This document shows positions 8,444 through 18,677 of a DNA stretch of 64,000 nt, in pieces. The first letter of the stretch is position 1. Every line of letters begins with the position of its first letter. Below the pieces are notes generated by a model. That model had not been told where the DNA came from, did not search any database, and saw nothing but the letters and a program-made list of their open reading frames with translations. Position numbers and translations under genes: made by a program. Origin of the DNA: Bosea vestrisii. Lineage in GTDB: Bacteria; Pseudomonadota; Alphaproteobacteria; Rhizobiales; Beijerinckiaceae. Location: the NCBI RefSeq assembly GCF_030144325.1, contig NZ_CP126307.1:248001-312000 (forward strand), in the 5' to 3' direction.

Positions 8444-9106
8444 TCAGGCAGCCTTCGCCAACGCCGGAGCGATCGCGAAGGACGCGGCGGTCTTCGCCTT
8501 GACCTCGTCGAGCGTGACGTCCGGAGCGAGTTCGATCAGGGTGAGTCCACCACCTTTTTCCTTGTCGCAGCTCATGACGCAGAGGTCGGTGATGATCATG
8601 TCGACCACGCCCGCGCCCGTCAGCGGCAGTGAGCAGCGCTCCAGTACCTTGGATTCCCCCGCCTTGTTGGCGTGATCCATCACCACGATGACCTTCTTGA
8701 CGCCGGCGACGAGATCCATCGCGCCGCCCATGCCCTTCACCATCTTGCCGGGGATGGTCCAGTTGGCGATGTCGCCATTCTCAGCCACTTCCATGGCACC
8801 GAGGATGGTCAGGTCGATATGGCCGCCGCGGATCATCGCGAAGCTGTCGGCCGAGGAGAAGTAGCTGGAGCTCGGCAGCGAGGTGATCGTCTGCTTGCCG
8901 GCATTGATCAGGTCGGGATCGGCCTCGCCCTCATAGGGGAAGGGGCCGATGCCGAGCAGGCCGTTCTCCGACTGCAGGGTCACGTCGACGCCGTCGGGAA
9001 TGTAGTTCGCCACCAGCGTCGGTATACCGATGCCGAGATTGACGTAGAAGCCGTCCTGCAGCTCCTTGGCGGCGCGGGCGGCCACTTCTTCACGGGTCCA
9101 GGCCAT
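8444..9106 (-). CDS. scoB: 3-oxoacid CoA-transferase subunit B
   Basis: The beta subunit of a succinyl-CoA:3-ketoacid CoA-transferase (SCOT/AtoA/PcaJ family), 220 aa. The catalytic glutamate lies in SENGLLGIGP (Glu47), followed by the family's GGHIDLTILGAMEV and NKAGESKVLERCSLPLTG stretches. Its start overlaps the stop of the A subunit (TGATG at 9104-9108), as expected for a tightly coupled heterodimer. In this cluster it would convert acetoacetate from HMG-CoA lyase to acetoacetyl-CoA. Adipate-type CoA transfer is an alternative substrate assignment, made less likely by the neighbours. Confidence 0.9.
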   Translation of the reverse strand: MAWTREEVAARAAKELQDGFYVNLGIGIPTLVANYIPDGVDVTLQSENGLLGIGPFPYEGEADPDLINAGKQTITSLPSSSYFSSADSFAMIRGGHIDLTILGAMEVAENGDIANWTIPGKMVKGMGGAMDLVAGVKKVIVVMDHANKAGESKVLERCSLPLTGAGVVDMIITDLCVMSCDKEKGGGLTLIELAPDVTLDEVKAKTAASFAIAPALAKAA

Positions 9107-9816
9107 CAGGCTGCCTCCCTCTTGCGCTCGGTGAGCTTCTCGATCTTCTTCTCGTTGATCGTGCTCTTGATGATGCGGTCGACATAGATGCCGGGGGTGT
9201 GGATCGCCTCCGGATCGAGCGAGCCGACGGGCACGATCTCTTCGACCTCGGCTACGGTCACCTTGCCGGCGGTCGCCATGTTCGGGTTGAAGTTGCGGGC
9301 CGTGCGCCGGTAGACGAGGTTGCCGGCGGTATCGGCCTTCCAGGCCTTGACGATGGCGACATCGGCCCTGAGCCAGGTCTCACGGACGTAGAGCTGCCCC
9401 TCGAACTCCTCGACCGGCTTGCCCTCGGCGACGACGGTGCCGACGCCGGTCTTGGTGTAGAAGGCCGCGATGCCGGCGCCGCCAGCGCGGATGCGCTCGG
9501 CCAGCGTGCCTTGCGGGTTGAGCTCGAGTTCGAGCTCACCCGAGAGGTATTGCTGCTCGAACAGCTTGTTCTCGCCCACGTAGGAGGCGATCATCTTCTT
9601 GATCTGCCGCGTCTCAAGCAGCATCCACAGGCCAAAGCCATCGGCGCCGGCATTGTTGGAGATCACCGTCAGGTTCTTCACGCCCGAAGCGCGGACCTGC
9701 GGGATCAGGCTCTCGGGATTGCCCGAGAGGCCGAAGCCGCCCGACATGATCGTCATCCCATCGAACAACAGCCCATCCAGGGCCGCCGCCGGGTTGTCAT
9801 AAACCTTCTGCGTCAT
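9106..9816 (-). CDS. scoA: 3-oxoacid CoA-transferase subunit A
   Basis: The alpha subunit of the CoA-transferase, 236 aa. The glycine-rich CoA-binding region GLLFDGMTIMSGGFGLSGNP is at the N-terminus, followed by NAGADGFGLWMLL and ELNPQGTLAERIRAGGAGI, both diagnostic. The start MTQKVYDNP at 9816 has a GAGGGACGG ribosome site; the long upstream open frame (to 10464) is antisense-like shadow over mvaB. With scoB it completes the mevalonate-to-acetoacetyl-CoA route. The 172 bases between mvaB and scoA hold no gene that I can see. Confidence 0.92.
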   Translation of the reverse strand: MTQKVYDNPAAALDGLLFDGMTIMSGGFGLSGNPESLIPQVRASGVKNLTVISNNAGADGFGLWMLLETRQIKKMIASYVGENKLFEQQYLSGELELELNPQGTLAERIRAGGAGIAAFYTKTGVGTVVAEGKPVEEFEGQLYVRETWLRADVAIVKAWKADTAGNLVYRRTARNFNPNMATAGKVTVAEVEEIVPVGSLDPEAIHTPGIYVDRIIKSTINEKKIEKLTERKREAA

Positions 9817-9988
9817 CCGTCCCTCGTCGCTCGAGCCAGCTTGGGCGGGCCCATCCGTCACTCGTTCTGCCCGAACGGAGGCGATTGGTCGACCCCGCTC
9901 AATGCCGCTGTGGTGAAGCATCAATACCGGGCGTCCCGCGCTGCGTCGATGCCACCGCCGAGGCATCGCCCATGTCGGGCAGCACGCG

Positions 9989-10861
9989 TTATCTCGATGC
10001 AGCGCCGGCTGGTCGAAAGCGCTCGGCAACCCGTTCGGCGATCCCGTTAAGGCGTGCAAGGTCGACCCCGGTCTCGACGCCCTTGGCTGCGAAATGCACA
10101 ACCAGCCGCTCAGTCGCAAGATTGCCGGCCGCACCGAGCGCGTAGGGACAGCCGCCGAGACCACCGACCGAACCGTCGAAGACGCGCAGGCCCAGCTGCC
10201 ACGCCGTCTCGACATTGGCGATAGCTTGGCCTGACGTATCATGGAAATGCCCGGCCAGCATCGTCGCCGGCACCCGTTGCAACGCCGCCTCGACCATGGC
10301 GGCCGTCCGCTCCGGCGTTCCACGGCCGAGTGTGTCGGATAACGCGATCTCATTGCAGCCGAGCGCGAGCAGTTCGGCTGTGACGGCAGCCACCGCCTCG
10401 GGAGCGATCGCCCCCTCATAGGGGCAGTCGAGTGCGCAGGAGAGATAGCCCCGCACCGGCACACTGGCGCGTTCTGCCAGCGCCATCACCGGCCGGAAAC
10501 GCGCGATGCTCTCGGCAATCGAGCAATTGGTGTTCTTCCGGCAGAAGCTCTCGGAAGCGGCGGTGAACACGGCGAGCGCCTGGGCGCCGGCGGCAAGCGC
10601 GGCCTCCGCGCCTTTCTCATTGGGGACGAGGGCGGAATAGATCACGCCCCGCCGCCGATCGACGCCACGCATCACCGCCCCATGGTCGGCCATCTGCGGC
10701 ACCCAGCGCGGCGAGACGAAGGCCGTCGCCTCGATGCGGGAGAGGCCGGCATCGGCGAGCATGCCGATCAGCGCCAGCTTGTCGACGGTGGCGATCTCGG
10801 CCTTCTCGTTTTGCAAGCCGTCGCGCGGGCCGACCTCGACGATAGTGACGCTGTCAGCCAT
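9989..10861 (-). CDS. mvaB: Hydroxymethylglutaryl-CoA lyase
   Basis: Cleaves HMG-CoA to acetyl-CoA and acetoacetate. The 290-aa DRE-TIM/HMGL-like barrel has VGPRDGLQNE at the N-terminus (metal ligand Asp14), the HFHD metal site at 205-208 and the lyase signature GGLGGCPYA with catalytic Cys238. Start ATG 10861 nearly abuts the livF stop (TGAGATG). It lies between the LIV-type transporter and the CoA-transferase on one strand, and with the HMG-CoA reductase at 15753 forms the degradative pair known from Pseudomonas mevalonii (mvaA/mvaB). A role in leucine catabolism is the alternative, but no leucine-pathway genes are near. Confidence 0.92.
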   Translation of the reverse strand: MADSVTIVEVGPRDGLQNEKAEIATVDKLALIGMLADAGLSRIEATAFVSPRWVPQMADHGAVMRGVDRRRGVIYSALVPNEKGAEAALAAGAQALAVFTAASESFCRKNTNCSIAESIARFRPVMALAERASVPVRGYLSCALDCPYEGAIAPEAVAAVTAELLALGCNEIALSDTLGRGTPERTAAMVEAALQRVPATMLAGHFHDTSGQAIANVETAWQLGLRVFDGSVGGLGGCPYALGAAGNLATERLVVHFAAKGVETGVDLARLNGIAERVAERFRPAGAASR

Positions 10862-10862
10862 C

Positions 10863-11569
<707 letters not shown>

Positions 11570-11573
<4 letters not shown>

Positions 11574-13361
11574 GCGGCGTCTCCGGTCGCGGCAGCATCG
11601 TCATCGGCGCCGAGATAGGCGGTGACCACCTTGGGATTCCGGCGGATCGCCTCCGGCCGTCCCTCGGCGATCAGCGCGCCATAGTCGAGCACCAGCACAT
11701 GCTGCGAGATGCCCATGACCAGGTCCATGTGGTGCTCGATCAAGAGCACGGTGACACCGGCCTGCTGGATGCGCCGGATGACCTCGCCGAGCTCATGCGT
11801 CTCCTGCGGATTGAGGCCGGCGGCCGGCTCGTCGAGCAGCAGGAGTTTTGGCCGTGAGGCGAGAGCGCGTGCGATCTCGAGCCGCCGCTGCAGGCCGTAA
11901 GGCAGACTCTTTGCCGGCTCATGAGCGCGTTCCCCGAGACCGAGATCGGCCAGTAGTGCCAGCGCGTCGGCACGCGCTGTGGCTTCCGCACGCCGGCTCG
12001 ACGGCAGGCCGAGCAACGAGGCGACAAAGCCGGTCTCGACATGCCGGTGCGCGCCGAGCAGGACATTGTCGAGCGCCGAGAGCTCGCCGAACAGCTTGAG
12101 GTTCTGGAAGGTGCGGGCGATGCCGAGCGAGGCAATACGATGGGCCGGGAGGCCGGCCGTCTCGCGCCCCTCGAAGCGGATCGAGCCGCCATCGGGCGCG
12201 ACATGGCCAGACAATAGGTTGAGCAGGGTCGTCTTGCCGGCGCCGTTCGGGCCGATCAGCGCATGCACTTTTCCGGCAGTGATAGCGAAGGAGACGTTGC
12301 GGACCGGGACGATGCCGCCATAGGCCTTGTAGAGATCCTTGACGATCAGGATCTCGCCGCCCGCCGGCGCCGACCTTGTCGAAAGAACACTGTGGCCGGC
12401 GATACCGGGCAGGGCAGGGGCGGTCCGCCGCCAACGCGCCGCGAGGCCGGAAACCGCGCCTGCGATGCCGTTCGGCATCAGATAGAGCGAGAACAGCAGG
12501 AGCGCGCCATAGGTGAAGTGCTGCAGCGCTGGCCAGCGCGCCAGCCAGGCGTCGAGCAGCGTCAGGATCACCGCGCCGAAGAGCGGCCCATAGAGCGACC
12601 CCGAGCCGCCGAAGATCACCACGACCAGCAGGAAGATTGACAGGTTGAAGGTGATGAAGTCGGAGTTGAAATACTGGTTCTGCTGCGCCACCACGGCGCC
12701 GGCGAGCGCGCAGGTCACCGCCGAGATGACGAAAGCCAGCGTCTTGGCCCGCACGACGGATATGCCGACCGATTGCGCCGCCGGCTCCGCCATCTGCACC
12801 GCCAGGGAAGGCACGGCCATAGCGGCCGGCGAGCAGCGAGCGCAGCATCAGGTGGGTGGCGATGCAGAGCGCGCCGACGAACCAGACCCAATGCAGGTTG
12901 GTGAAGCTCGTCCCGGCGAGCGAGGGCGCATTGATGCCATAGAAGCCGGCCTGGCCCTTGAAGACGTCAGTCCATTCCGTGACGATCTTCTCGACGACGA
13001 TGCCGAAGCCGATCGTCACCATGGCAAGGCTTGGCCCGGAGACGCGCACCGACGGCATGGCGATGACGAGGCCGAAGATCGCGCCGAAGCCGCAGGCCAG
13101 CAGCAGCGAGAGCCAGGGGCTGAAGCCCCATTCGATATTGGCGATCGCCGCCGTATAGGCGCCGACGGCGAAGAGGCCGGCATGGCCGAGGGACTTCTGG
13201 CCGGCATAGCCGACGAGGACGTTGAGCCCGGCGGCGGCGAGATAGTTCACCCCGATCGTGAACAGGATCTGCAGGTAGAAATCGTTGAAGCCGAGATGAG
13301 GCACGAGCGCGAGCGCCGCGACCAGCATCGCCACCCCGATGGCGTGGGCGAGCGCAGGCAT
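11570..13361 (-). pseudogene. livM: Fused LIV-type ABC permease/ATPase (LivM-LivG), frameshifted
   Basis: One gene encodes a LivM-type permease (residues 1-~330) joined to a LivG-type ATPase; this fusion is common in Hyphomicrobiales. Frame one runs from ATG 13361 through GYAGQKSLGHAGLFAVGAY to AGRYGRAF. Frame two resumes with LAVQMAEPAAQSVGISV and ends with the ATPase (Walker A GPNGAGKTT, signature LPYGLQRRLEIARAL, LLLLDEPAAGLN) at 11570. The break is a GGG run at 12805-12807, one base too many. Corrected length 596 aa. It overlaps livH (TGATG) and livF (ATGA). Both halves are well preserved, so an assembly error is likely. Confidence 0.88.
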
Positions 13362-14278
13362 CAGATCTTCTCCACGCTGCGCGCGCCCATCAGCCCGCTG
13401 GGCCGCACGACCAGCACGATAATGATCAGCAGGAAGATGGTGATCTCGCGCATTTCGGCACGCCAGAGCCCGACCAGCGCCTCGACCACGCCGAGCAGGA
13501 AGCCGCCGAGCATGCAGCCGCGCGGACTGGTCAACCCACCGACGATCGCAGCCGAGAACGCCTTCAGCGCGACCCCGAGGCCGATGAAGACGGAAGCCGT
13601 GGTGATCGGCGCGATCAGGATGCCGGCGAGCCCCGCCAGCGCTGACGAGATCACGAAGGCGGCGATCACGATCGACTCGACATTGATGCCGACGATCGCG
13701 GCTGCCTGCGGGTTGAAGGCGACGGCCCGCAACGCCTTGCCGAAGCGCGTCTTGCGCAGGACGATGTCGAGCCCGACCATGACGGCGACCGCGACGACCG
13801 CGATCAGCACCTCCTGCGGCCGGATGCCGGCGCCGGCGATGCGCCAGACCTCGCTGCCGAGCGGCGAGGGCACCGCGATCGAGGCCGGGCCCCAGATCGC
13901 CAGCGCGGTGTTCTGCATGATGATGCCGAAACCGATCGTGCTCAGCACCCAGTTGAGGCCGCCGGCGCCGACGAAGGGCTTGATCGCGCAGTAATAGAGC
14001 GCGACGCCGATGGCGCCGACCACGACGACGCTGGCGATCGTCGCCAGCACATAGGCCGTCATCGTCATCTCGGCCTGGGTGAGATTGCCGAAATGCGGCT
14101 TGCCCGCCGCCAGCAGCAGCAGTGAGACGCCGACCAGGCTGCCCGGGACGAGGAAGGCACCCTGGCCGAAATTGAAGGTCTTGGTCGTGGCGTAGGTGAT
14201 GTTGAAGCCGAGCGCGATCAGCCCGTAGATCGCGCCCAGCGCCAGACCGCTGGCCAGAGCCTGAAGGAATGCCGTCAT
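13361..14278 (-). CDS. livH: LIV-type ABC transporter permease (LivH-like)
   Basis: A 305-aa polytopic inner-membrane permease. Family landmarks are GLIALGFNITYATTKTFNFG near the N-terminus, GFGIIMQNTAL, and the coupling-loop region VAFNPQAAAIVGINVE. It partners the fused LivM-LivG protein and LivF. A strong GGAGAGACG precedes ATG 14278. It is separated from the binding-protein gene upstream by ~210 bases that contain the interspersed repeat at 14372-14475, which may dampen downstream expression. Confidence 0.92.
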   Translation of the reverse strand: MTAFLQALASGLALGAIYGLIALGFNITYATTKTFNFGQGAFLVPGSLVGVSLLLLAAGKPHFGNLTQAEMTMTAYVLATIASVVVVGAIGVALYYCAIKPFVGAGGLNWVLSTIGFGIIMQNTALAIWGPASIAVPSPLGSEVWRIAGAGIRPQEVLIAVVAVAVMVGLDIVLRKTRFGKALRAVAFNPQAAAIVGINVESIVIAAFVISSALAGLAGILIAPITTASVFIGLGVALKAFSAAIVGGLTSPRGCMLGGFLLGVVEALVGLWRAEMREITIFLLIIIVLVVRPSGLMGARSVEKI

Positions 14279-14371
14279 CGTCTCTCCGCCACGACTCAGG
14301 TCGTTTGCGCCATCATTCTGAACAGCCAGCCTCTAGAGCCGCCATCCCCTCCAAGCCATCCCACGACACGC

Positions 14372-14475
14372 CGTCATGCTCGCCCTTGTGGCGAGCATCC
14401 ACGTCTTGACCACCACATGCGAGCAGCGAAGCGAAGACGTGGATGGCCGGCACAAGGCCGACCATGACGGGATGA
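14372..14475. repeat. Interspersed ~100-bp palindromic repeat, copy A
   Basis: This intergenic element folds on itself. The outer arms are CGTCATG and CATGACG, one inner hairpin is GCTCGCC/GGCGAGC, a middle stem is ACGTCTT/AAGACGT, and a second hairpin is GGCC/GGCC. A second copy lies at 24776-24870. It sits between the binding-protein gene and livH of one operon. It looks like a non-coding REP/RIME-type dispersed repeat. Confidence 0.75.
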
Positions 14476-14490
14476 GTCCGACGAGGACGC

Positions 14491-15694
14491 TCAGCGCTTC
14501 AGATCGGCCGCCGTCAGTCCCTTGACCACGGCGTCGTCGAGCTTGACCACGCGGCCGTCCTTCCACTGCGCGAGGTGGAAGTCGGCGACGCCGAGCGCTT
14601 CATGCTGCTCCTTGCTGAAGGGCTTCTCGTACGTCTTGATGATGCCCTGCACCGCGCCGAGGCTTTCGAGCGCCTGCTGCAGCTTCGGCCCTTCGGTGCC
14701 GCCGGCCTGCTTGATCGCGGCGGCGATCAGCATCACCGCGTCATAGCCCTGCGCAGCCGAGACGAAGGCCGGCATGTTCGGGTGCTTGGCGACGAGGCGC
14801 TTGTGCAGCGCGGCCGCCCGGTCGCTGGCGTCCTCGGTGGTCGACGCCGCGAAGATCGTCTTCTCGGCGAGCTTGGGCCCGGCGATGTTGACCAGCGGCG
14901 TGTTGATCGAGCCCCAGGTCGAGAGCAGGCCGGGATAGTAGTCCATCTTCTCCATGCTCTTCAGCACCTGCGCCGTGGCGTCCGCCAGCGAGCCGGTGAT
15001 GATCATGTCCGCGCCGGCCGCCTTCAGCTTGGCGAGCTGCGAGGTCATGTCGGTGTCCTTCGGCCCGAACTTCTCGATGCCGACCGGCTTGATGCCGTGC
15101 AGGGTCAGGATCTCCTGCAGGTCCTTGGTCGCGGCCTGGCCGTAGCCGGTGGTGTCGGCGATGATCGCGACATTCTTGCTCTTCGAGGCCTTGACCGCAT
15201 AGGCGGCGAGCAGAGCGAGCTGCTCGCGATCGACCATCGACACCCGGAAGATGTAGTTCTGCGGCTCCTTGGCATAGCGGGCGGTGATGTCGGTCGCGGT
15301 CGCGACATGCGAGATCACCGGCACCTTCTTCTGCTGCGGGATGTGCAGCCAGGCGAGCGCATTGCCGGAATTGGTCGGGCCGACCACGGCCGCGACCTTC
15401 TCGTTGTCGATCAGCTCGTTCATGTTCTGGATCGACTTCGGCGGCGCGCCGGCATCGTCACGAACGACGCCAATGAGCTTGCGGCCGAGGACGCCGCCCT
15501 GTGCGTTCAAATCCTCGATGGCGGCCTGGAAGCCGTAGAGACCCGATAGGCCGAGTTCGGCCGCGCCCGAGGCCGACTGGTCGGCATTGTAGCCGATCTT
15601 GATCTCGTTCTGCGCGAGAGCCGGCAGCGCCAGCACCATGCCGGTCGAGACCAGCAGGGGCACTGAGCGTGCGGCGGGTGATGCGATTGTCCAT
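14491..15694 (-). CDS. LIV-type ABC substrate-binding protein (start region frameshifted)
   Basis: A periplasmic type I binding protein of the LivK/HAAT class. The mature part starts at QNEIKIGYNADQSASGAAEL and continues with the family's VVGPTNSGNALA, ADMIITGS and VSAAQGYDAVMLIAAAI. ATG 15694 has an excellent GGAGGAACGTTC ribosome site and begins MDNRITRR, but that frame leaves the mature frame within the signal peptide; one extra base lies around 15660-15680. Corrected length would be 400 aa with a normal signal peptide ending LPALAQ. Position between HMG-CoA reductase and LIV permeases suggests it binds mevalonate. Confidence 0.85.
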
Positions 15695-15752
15695 GAACGT
15701 TCCTCCGGTTGTCGTCCGCTTGATGCGGTTCTGTGGTGAGTCTTGAAAAAGG

Positions 15753-17072
15753 TCAGCCCTTGCGCCGCTGCGCCAGCAGCTCGCGCGCCCGGTCGACGCG
15801 GACGTCGTGCGTGCGGGCGAGCTCGGCGGCGATCACCTCGACCTCGGCGCCCTCGGCCCCGGCGACGATGGCGATGTTGCGGGCATGAAGCGCCATATGG
15901 CCGCGTTGGATGCCCTCGGTCGCCAGCGCCCGGAGCGCCGCCATGTTCTGGGCGAGCCCGACCGCGACGGTGACTTCGGCCAGCTCCTGCGCGGTCTGGA
16001 TCCCGAGCAGACGCAGCGACCATTGCGCCAGCGGATGCGTCTTGGTGGCGCCGCCGACCAGGCCGAGCGCCATCGGCAGTTCGATCGAGCCGACGAGGTT
16101 GCCGTCTCGGTCCTCCTCCCACGTCGTCAGCGAGGTGTAGCGGCCGCTGCGCGCGGCATAGGCGTGCGCGCCGGCCTCGATGGCGCGCCAGTCATTGCCG
16201 GTCGCGACCACCACGGGGTCGATGCCATTCATGATGCCCTTGTTGTGGGTGGTGGCGCGGTAGGGATCGATCGCGGCGAAGGTATAGGCGTCGAGCATGC
16301 CGTCGATCATGCGGCGGCCAGAGAACTCCTTCGTCGCCAGCGCTGCCTCGGGGATGGTGACGCTGGCGCGCGCCAGCCGGAGATCAGCGAGGTTCGACAG
16401 GATGCGCAGGCGCACCGTGCCGCCGGTGATGCGCTCGACGATCGGCGCCACCGTCTCGGCCATGGTGTTGACGGTGTTGGCGCCCATCGCGTCGCGCACG
16501 TCGACGAGCAGGTGCATGACGACGATCGGCCCGCGCGGCGTCTGCGGGAAGACATGGACCTCGATGCCCTGGCAGCCGCCGCCGAGCGAGATCAGCACCT
16601 TGTCCCTGGCGTTGGCCGCTGCGACGATCTCGGCCTGCGCCGCCAGCAGCTTGTGGCGGGCGCCTTCCGGATCACTGAGGCCGAGCAGCTGGACTTGTGC
16701 CCGCATGATCGGCCGGTCGCTGGAGGTCCGGAAGCCGCCTGAACCACGGGCGATCCGCGCCATGTAGGAGGCAGCGGCGACGACGGAGGGCTCCTCCACC
16801 GCCATCGGGATCAGGTAGTCCTTGCCGTTGACCGTAAAGTTGGTGGCGATGCCGAGCGGAAGCTCGAAGGTGCCGACGACATTCTCGATCATGCCGTTGG
16901 CGAGGGTGAGCGGCAGCGCGCCCGGCTGCGCCAGCAAAGCGCGGTCGGCATCGGAGAGCCCGGCTGCGGCCACGGCCTTGGCCAGCCGCTCCGCACAGCT
17001 CAGATTGCGATAGTTCTCGATGCGCGAGTTCACCTCACGCCCGGCGGCGCTCTGCGCCTCGGCCGTCGTCAT
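15753..17072 (-). CDS. mvaA: Hydroxymethylglutaryl-CoA reductase, class II (degradative)
   Basis: Interconverts mevalonate and HMG-CoA; with lyase and CoA-transferase downstream it should run in the oxidative, NAD-linked direction. The 439-aa length fits the bacterial class II enzyme. Catalytic features: EEPSVVAA (Glu93/94), DAMGANTVN (194-202), HNKGIMNG (Lys278), GNDWRA (Asp294) and the C-terminal-flap GHMALHARN (His392). ATG 17072 follows GGGGAGGAAACGAC. It is the first gene of an eight-gene minus-strand run (mvaA, binding protein, livH, livMG, livF, mvaB, scoA, scoB) and diverges from a MocR regulator. Confidence 0.94.
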   Translation of the reverse strand: MTTAEAQSAAGREVNSRIENYRNLSCAERLAKAVAAAGLSDADRALLAQPGALPLTLANGMIENVVGTFELPLGIATNFTVNGKDYLIPMAVEEPSVVAAASYMARIARGSGGFRTSSDRPIMRAQVQLLGLSDPEGARHKLLAAQAEIVAAANARDKVLISLGGGCQGIEVHVFPQTPRGPIVVMHLLVDVRDAMGANTVNTMAETVAPIVERITGGTVRLRILSNLADLRLARASVTIPEAALATKEFSGRRMIDGMLDAYTFAAIDPYRATTHNKGIMNGIDPVVVATGNDWRAIEAGAHAYAARSGRYTSLTTWEEDRDGNLVGSIELPMALGLVGGATKTHPLAQWSLRLLGIQTAQELAEVTVAVGLAQNMAALRALATEGIQRGHMALHARNIAIVAGAEGAEVEVIAAELARTHDVRVDRARELLAQRRKG

Positions 17073-17197
17073 GTCGTTTCCTCCCCAGCTGGGGTTGTCT
17101 CATGCGCCGTGCAATCGGCGTCGGCGCTTCTTCGGTTGACAAGCTCGGACAATCGCCGGAGAGCGGCAAGGCACAATTTCCGCAATGTCCCATTCTC

Positions 17198-17221
17198 TGT
17201 ACCAGTGATTTGACTGGTACA
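17198..17221. promoter_or_regulatory. Operator palindrome between mvaA and its regulator gene
   Basis: TGTACCAGT (17198-17206) and ACTGGTACA (17213-17221) form a perfect 9-bp inverted repeat with a 6-base spacer. It touches the putative ATG of the MocR gene (17222) and lies 126 bases upstream of mvaA. TGTACCA-type boxes are, to my knowledge, common in MocR (PdxR/GabR-like) sites, so autoregulation plus control of the mevalonate operon is inferred. Confidence 0.6.
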
Positions 17222-18643
17222 ATGCGAGGCTCGATGGACGAGCAGGCCGACAGCAACCGCACCGGCGCGATCGTCGCCCGGATCGGGCGGATGATCGACG
17301 AGGGGCTGCTCCAGCCCGGCCGGCGCATGGCCTCGCTGCGGCTGGCGGCCGGCGAATACGGCGTCTCCAAGAACACCATGGTCGAGGTCTACGACCGGCT
17401 CGTCGCCAGCGGCAGGCTCGAAGCCCGCCGCGGTGCCGGCTTCTATGTCCGCGCGCCCGGCCAGCGGCCGAGCGAGGCGCCTCCGCCGCATATGAGCGAG
17501 GCGATCGACATCGTCTCGCTGCTGCGCGAGCAGCTCTGCCAGGTCCATCCCGTACGCGTCGGCGACGGTCGCCCGCCGCGCTCATGGATGGAGGATTCCG
17601 AGCTCGGGCGGCATTTGCGCGTCCGCAGCGGCAAGGGCGACCTGCCGATCGAGCACGGCTATGGCGATCCTGTCGGCTATGCGCCCTTGCGCGCCCAGAT
17701 CGGGCTGATGCTGGCCGAGCGCTCGATCCAGGTCTCGCCGGCGCAAATCCTGCTGACCTTCGGCGCCAACCACGCGCTCGACCTGATCATCCGCCAGCTG
17801 CTGCAGCCCGGCGATACCGTCCTGGTCGACAGCCCCGGCTATTATCCGCTTTTCGGCAAGTTGAAACTGGCACGCATCGAGATGGCCGGCGTCAGGCGTT
17901 TAGCCGACGGGCCGGACCTCGACGATCTCGCTGCGCAGATCGCGCGGCATCGGCCAAAGGTGTTCTTCACCCAGTCGCTGGCGCATAATCCGACCGGTGG
18001 CTCGATCGCCCTGCCGATCGCCCATCGCCTGCTGCAGATCGCCGCCCAGCACGATCTCACCATCGTCGAGGACGACCCCTTTGCCGATGTGATGCCGGCG
18101 AGCGCGCCGCGGCTCGCGGCGCTCGATCAGCTAGAGCGCGTGATCTATCTCGGCACCTTCTCCAAGACGCTCTCGGCCAGCCTGCGCATCGGCTATGTCG
18201 CGGCGAGCCCGGCGCTCGCCCGCTCGCTCGGCGACATGAAGATGCTGACCGTGGTCAATAGCTCCGGCTATCTGGAGCGCCTGGTCAGCGACCTGATCGC
18301 CAGCGGGCAGTACCGTCACCACCTCAAGCGCCTGCGGGAGCGGATCGGCAAGGCGACACGCAGCGCCTTCGGCGGGCTGGAGCGCCTCGGCCTGCCGGTC
18401 TTCACGCGCCAGGGCGGCGGCTACTATCTCTGGGTCGGATTGCCGCCCAGCCTGGACGACCTCGCGCTCGCGCGCCGCGCCTCCGAGCAAGGCATCTTCA
18501 TCGCGCCCGGCACGGTTTTCCGGCCCGAGCGGCACCAGCCCGAAGGCGACGAAAGAGCCGCCGGCATGCGCATCAATGTCGCCTATGCCGACGATCCCGC
18601 CTTTCTGAGCTTCCTCCAGGCCGAGTTGGCGAACGCGACATAG
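17222..18643 (+). CDS. MocR-type transcriptional regulator, probable mevalonate-operon regulator
   Basis: A 473-aa fusion of a GntR winged helix (residues ~10-75, with YGVSKNTMVEVYDRLVASGR) and an aminotransferase-like PLP domain. PLP-site features: HNPTGG, EDDPFAD and the Schiff-base lysine in GTFSKTLSASLRIGYV (about Lys315). Start is ATG 17222 or the in-frame ATG 17234; the open frame continues upstream to 17102 but would run through the operator. It diverges from mvaA. The P. mevalonii regulator MvaR is a sigma54-type activator, so this would be a different control logic. The PLP domain implies an amino-containing or aldehyde-like effector, which is puzzling for mevalonate. Confidence 0.88.
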   Translation: MRGSMDEQADSNRTGAIVARIGRMIDEGLLQPGRRMASLRLAAGEYGVSKNTMVEVYDRLVASGRLEARRGAGFYVRAPGQRPSEAPPPHMSEAIDIVSLLREQLCQVHPVRVGDGRPPRSWMEDSELGRHLRVRSGKGDLPIEHGYGDPVGYAPLRAQIGLMLAERSIQVSPAQILLTFGANHALDLIIRQLLQPGDTVLVDSPGYYPLFGKLKLARIEMAGVRRLADGPDLDDLAAQIARHRPKVFFTQSLAHNPTGGSIALPIAHRLLQIAAQHDLTIVEDDPFADVMPASAPRLAALDQLERVIYLGTFSKTLSASLRIGYVAASPALARSLGDMKMLTVVNSSGYLERLVSDLIASGQYRHHLKRLRERIGKATRSAFGGLERLGLPVFTRQGGGYYLWVGLPPSLDDLALARRASEQGIFIAPGTVFRPERHQPEGDERAAGMRINVAYADDPAFLSFLQAELANAT

Positions 18644-18677
18644 AGCATCGACCTAAAAGCTGGGCGCCCGGGGTCGG

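Noticed and set aside
12645..13994. 449-codon plus-strand ORF across livM/livH
   Set aside because: Antisense to two clear permease genes; low-complexity composition.
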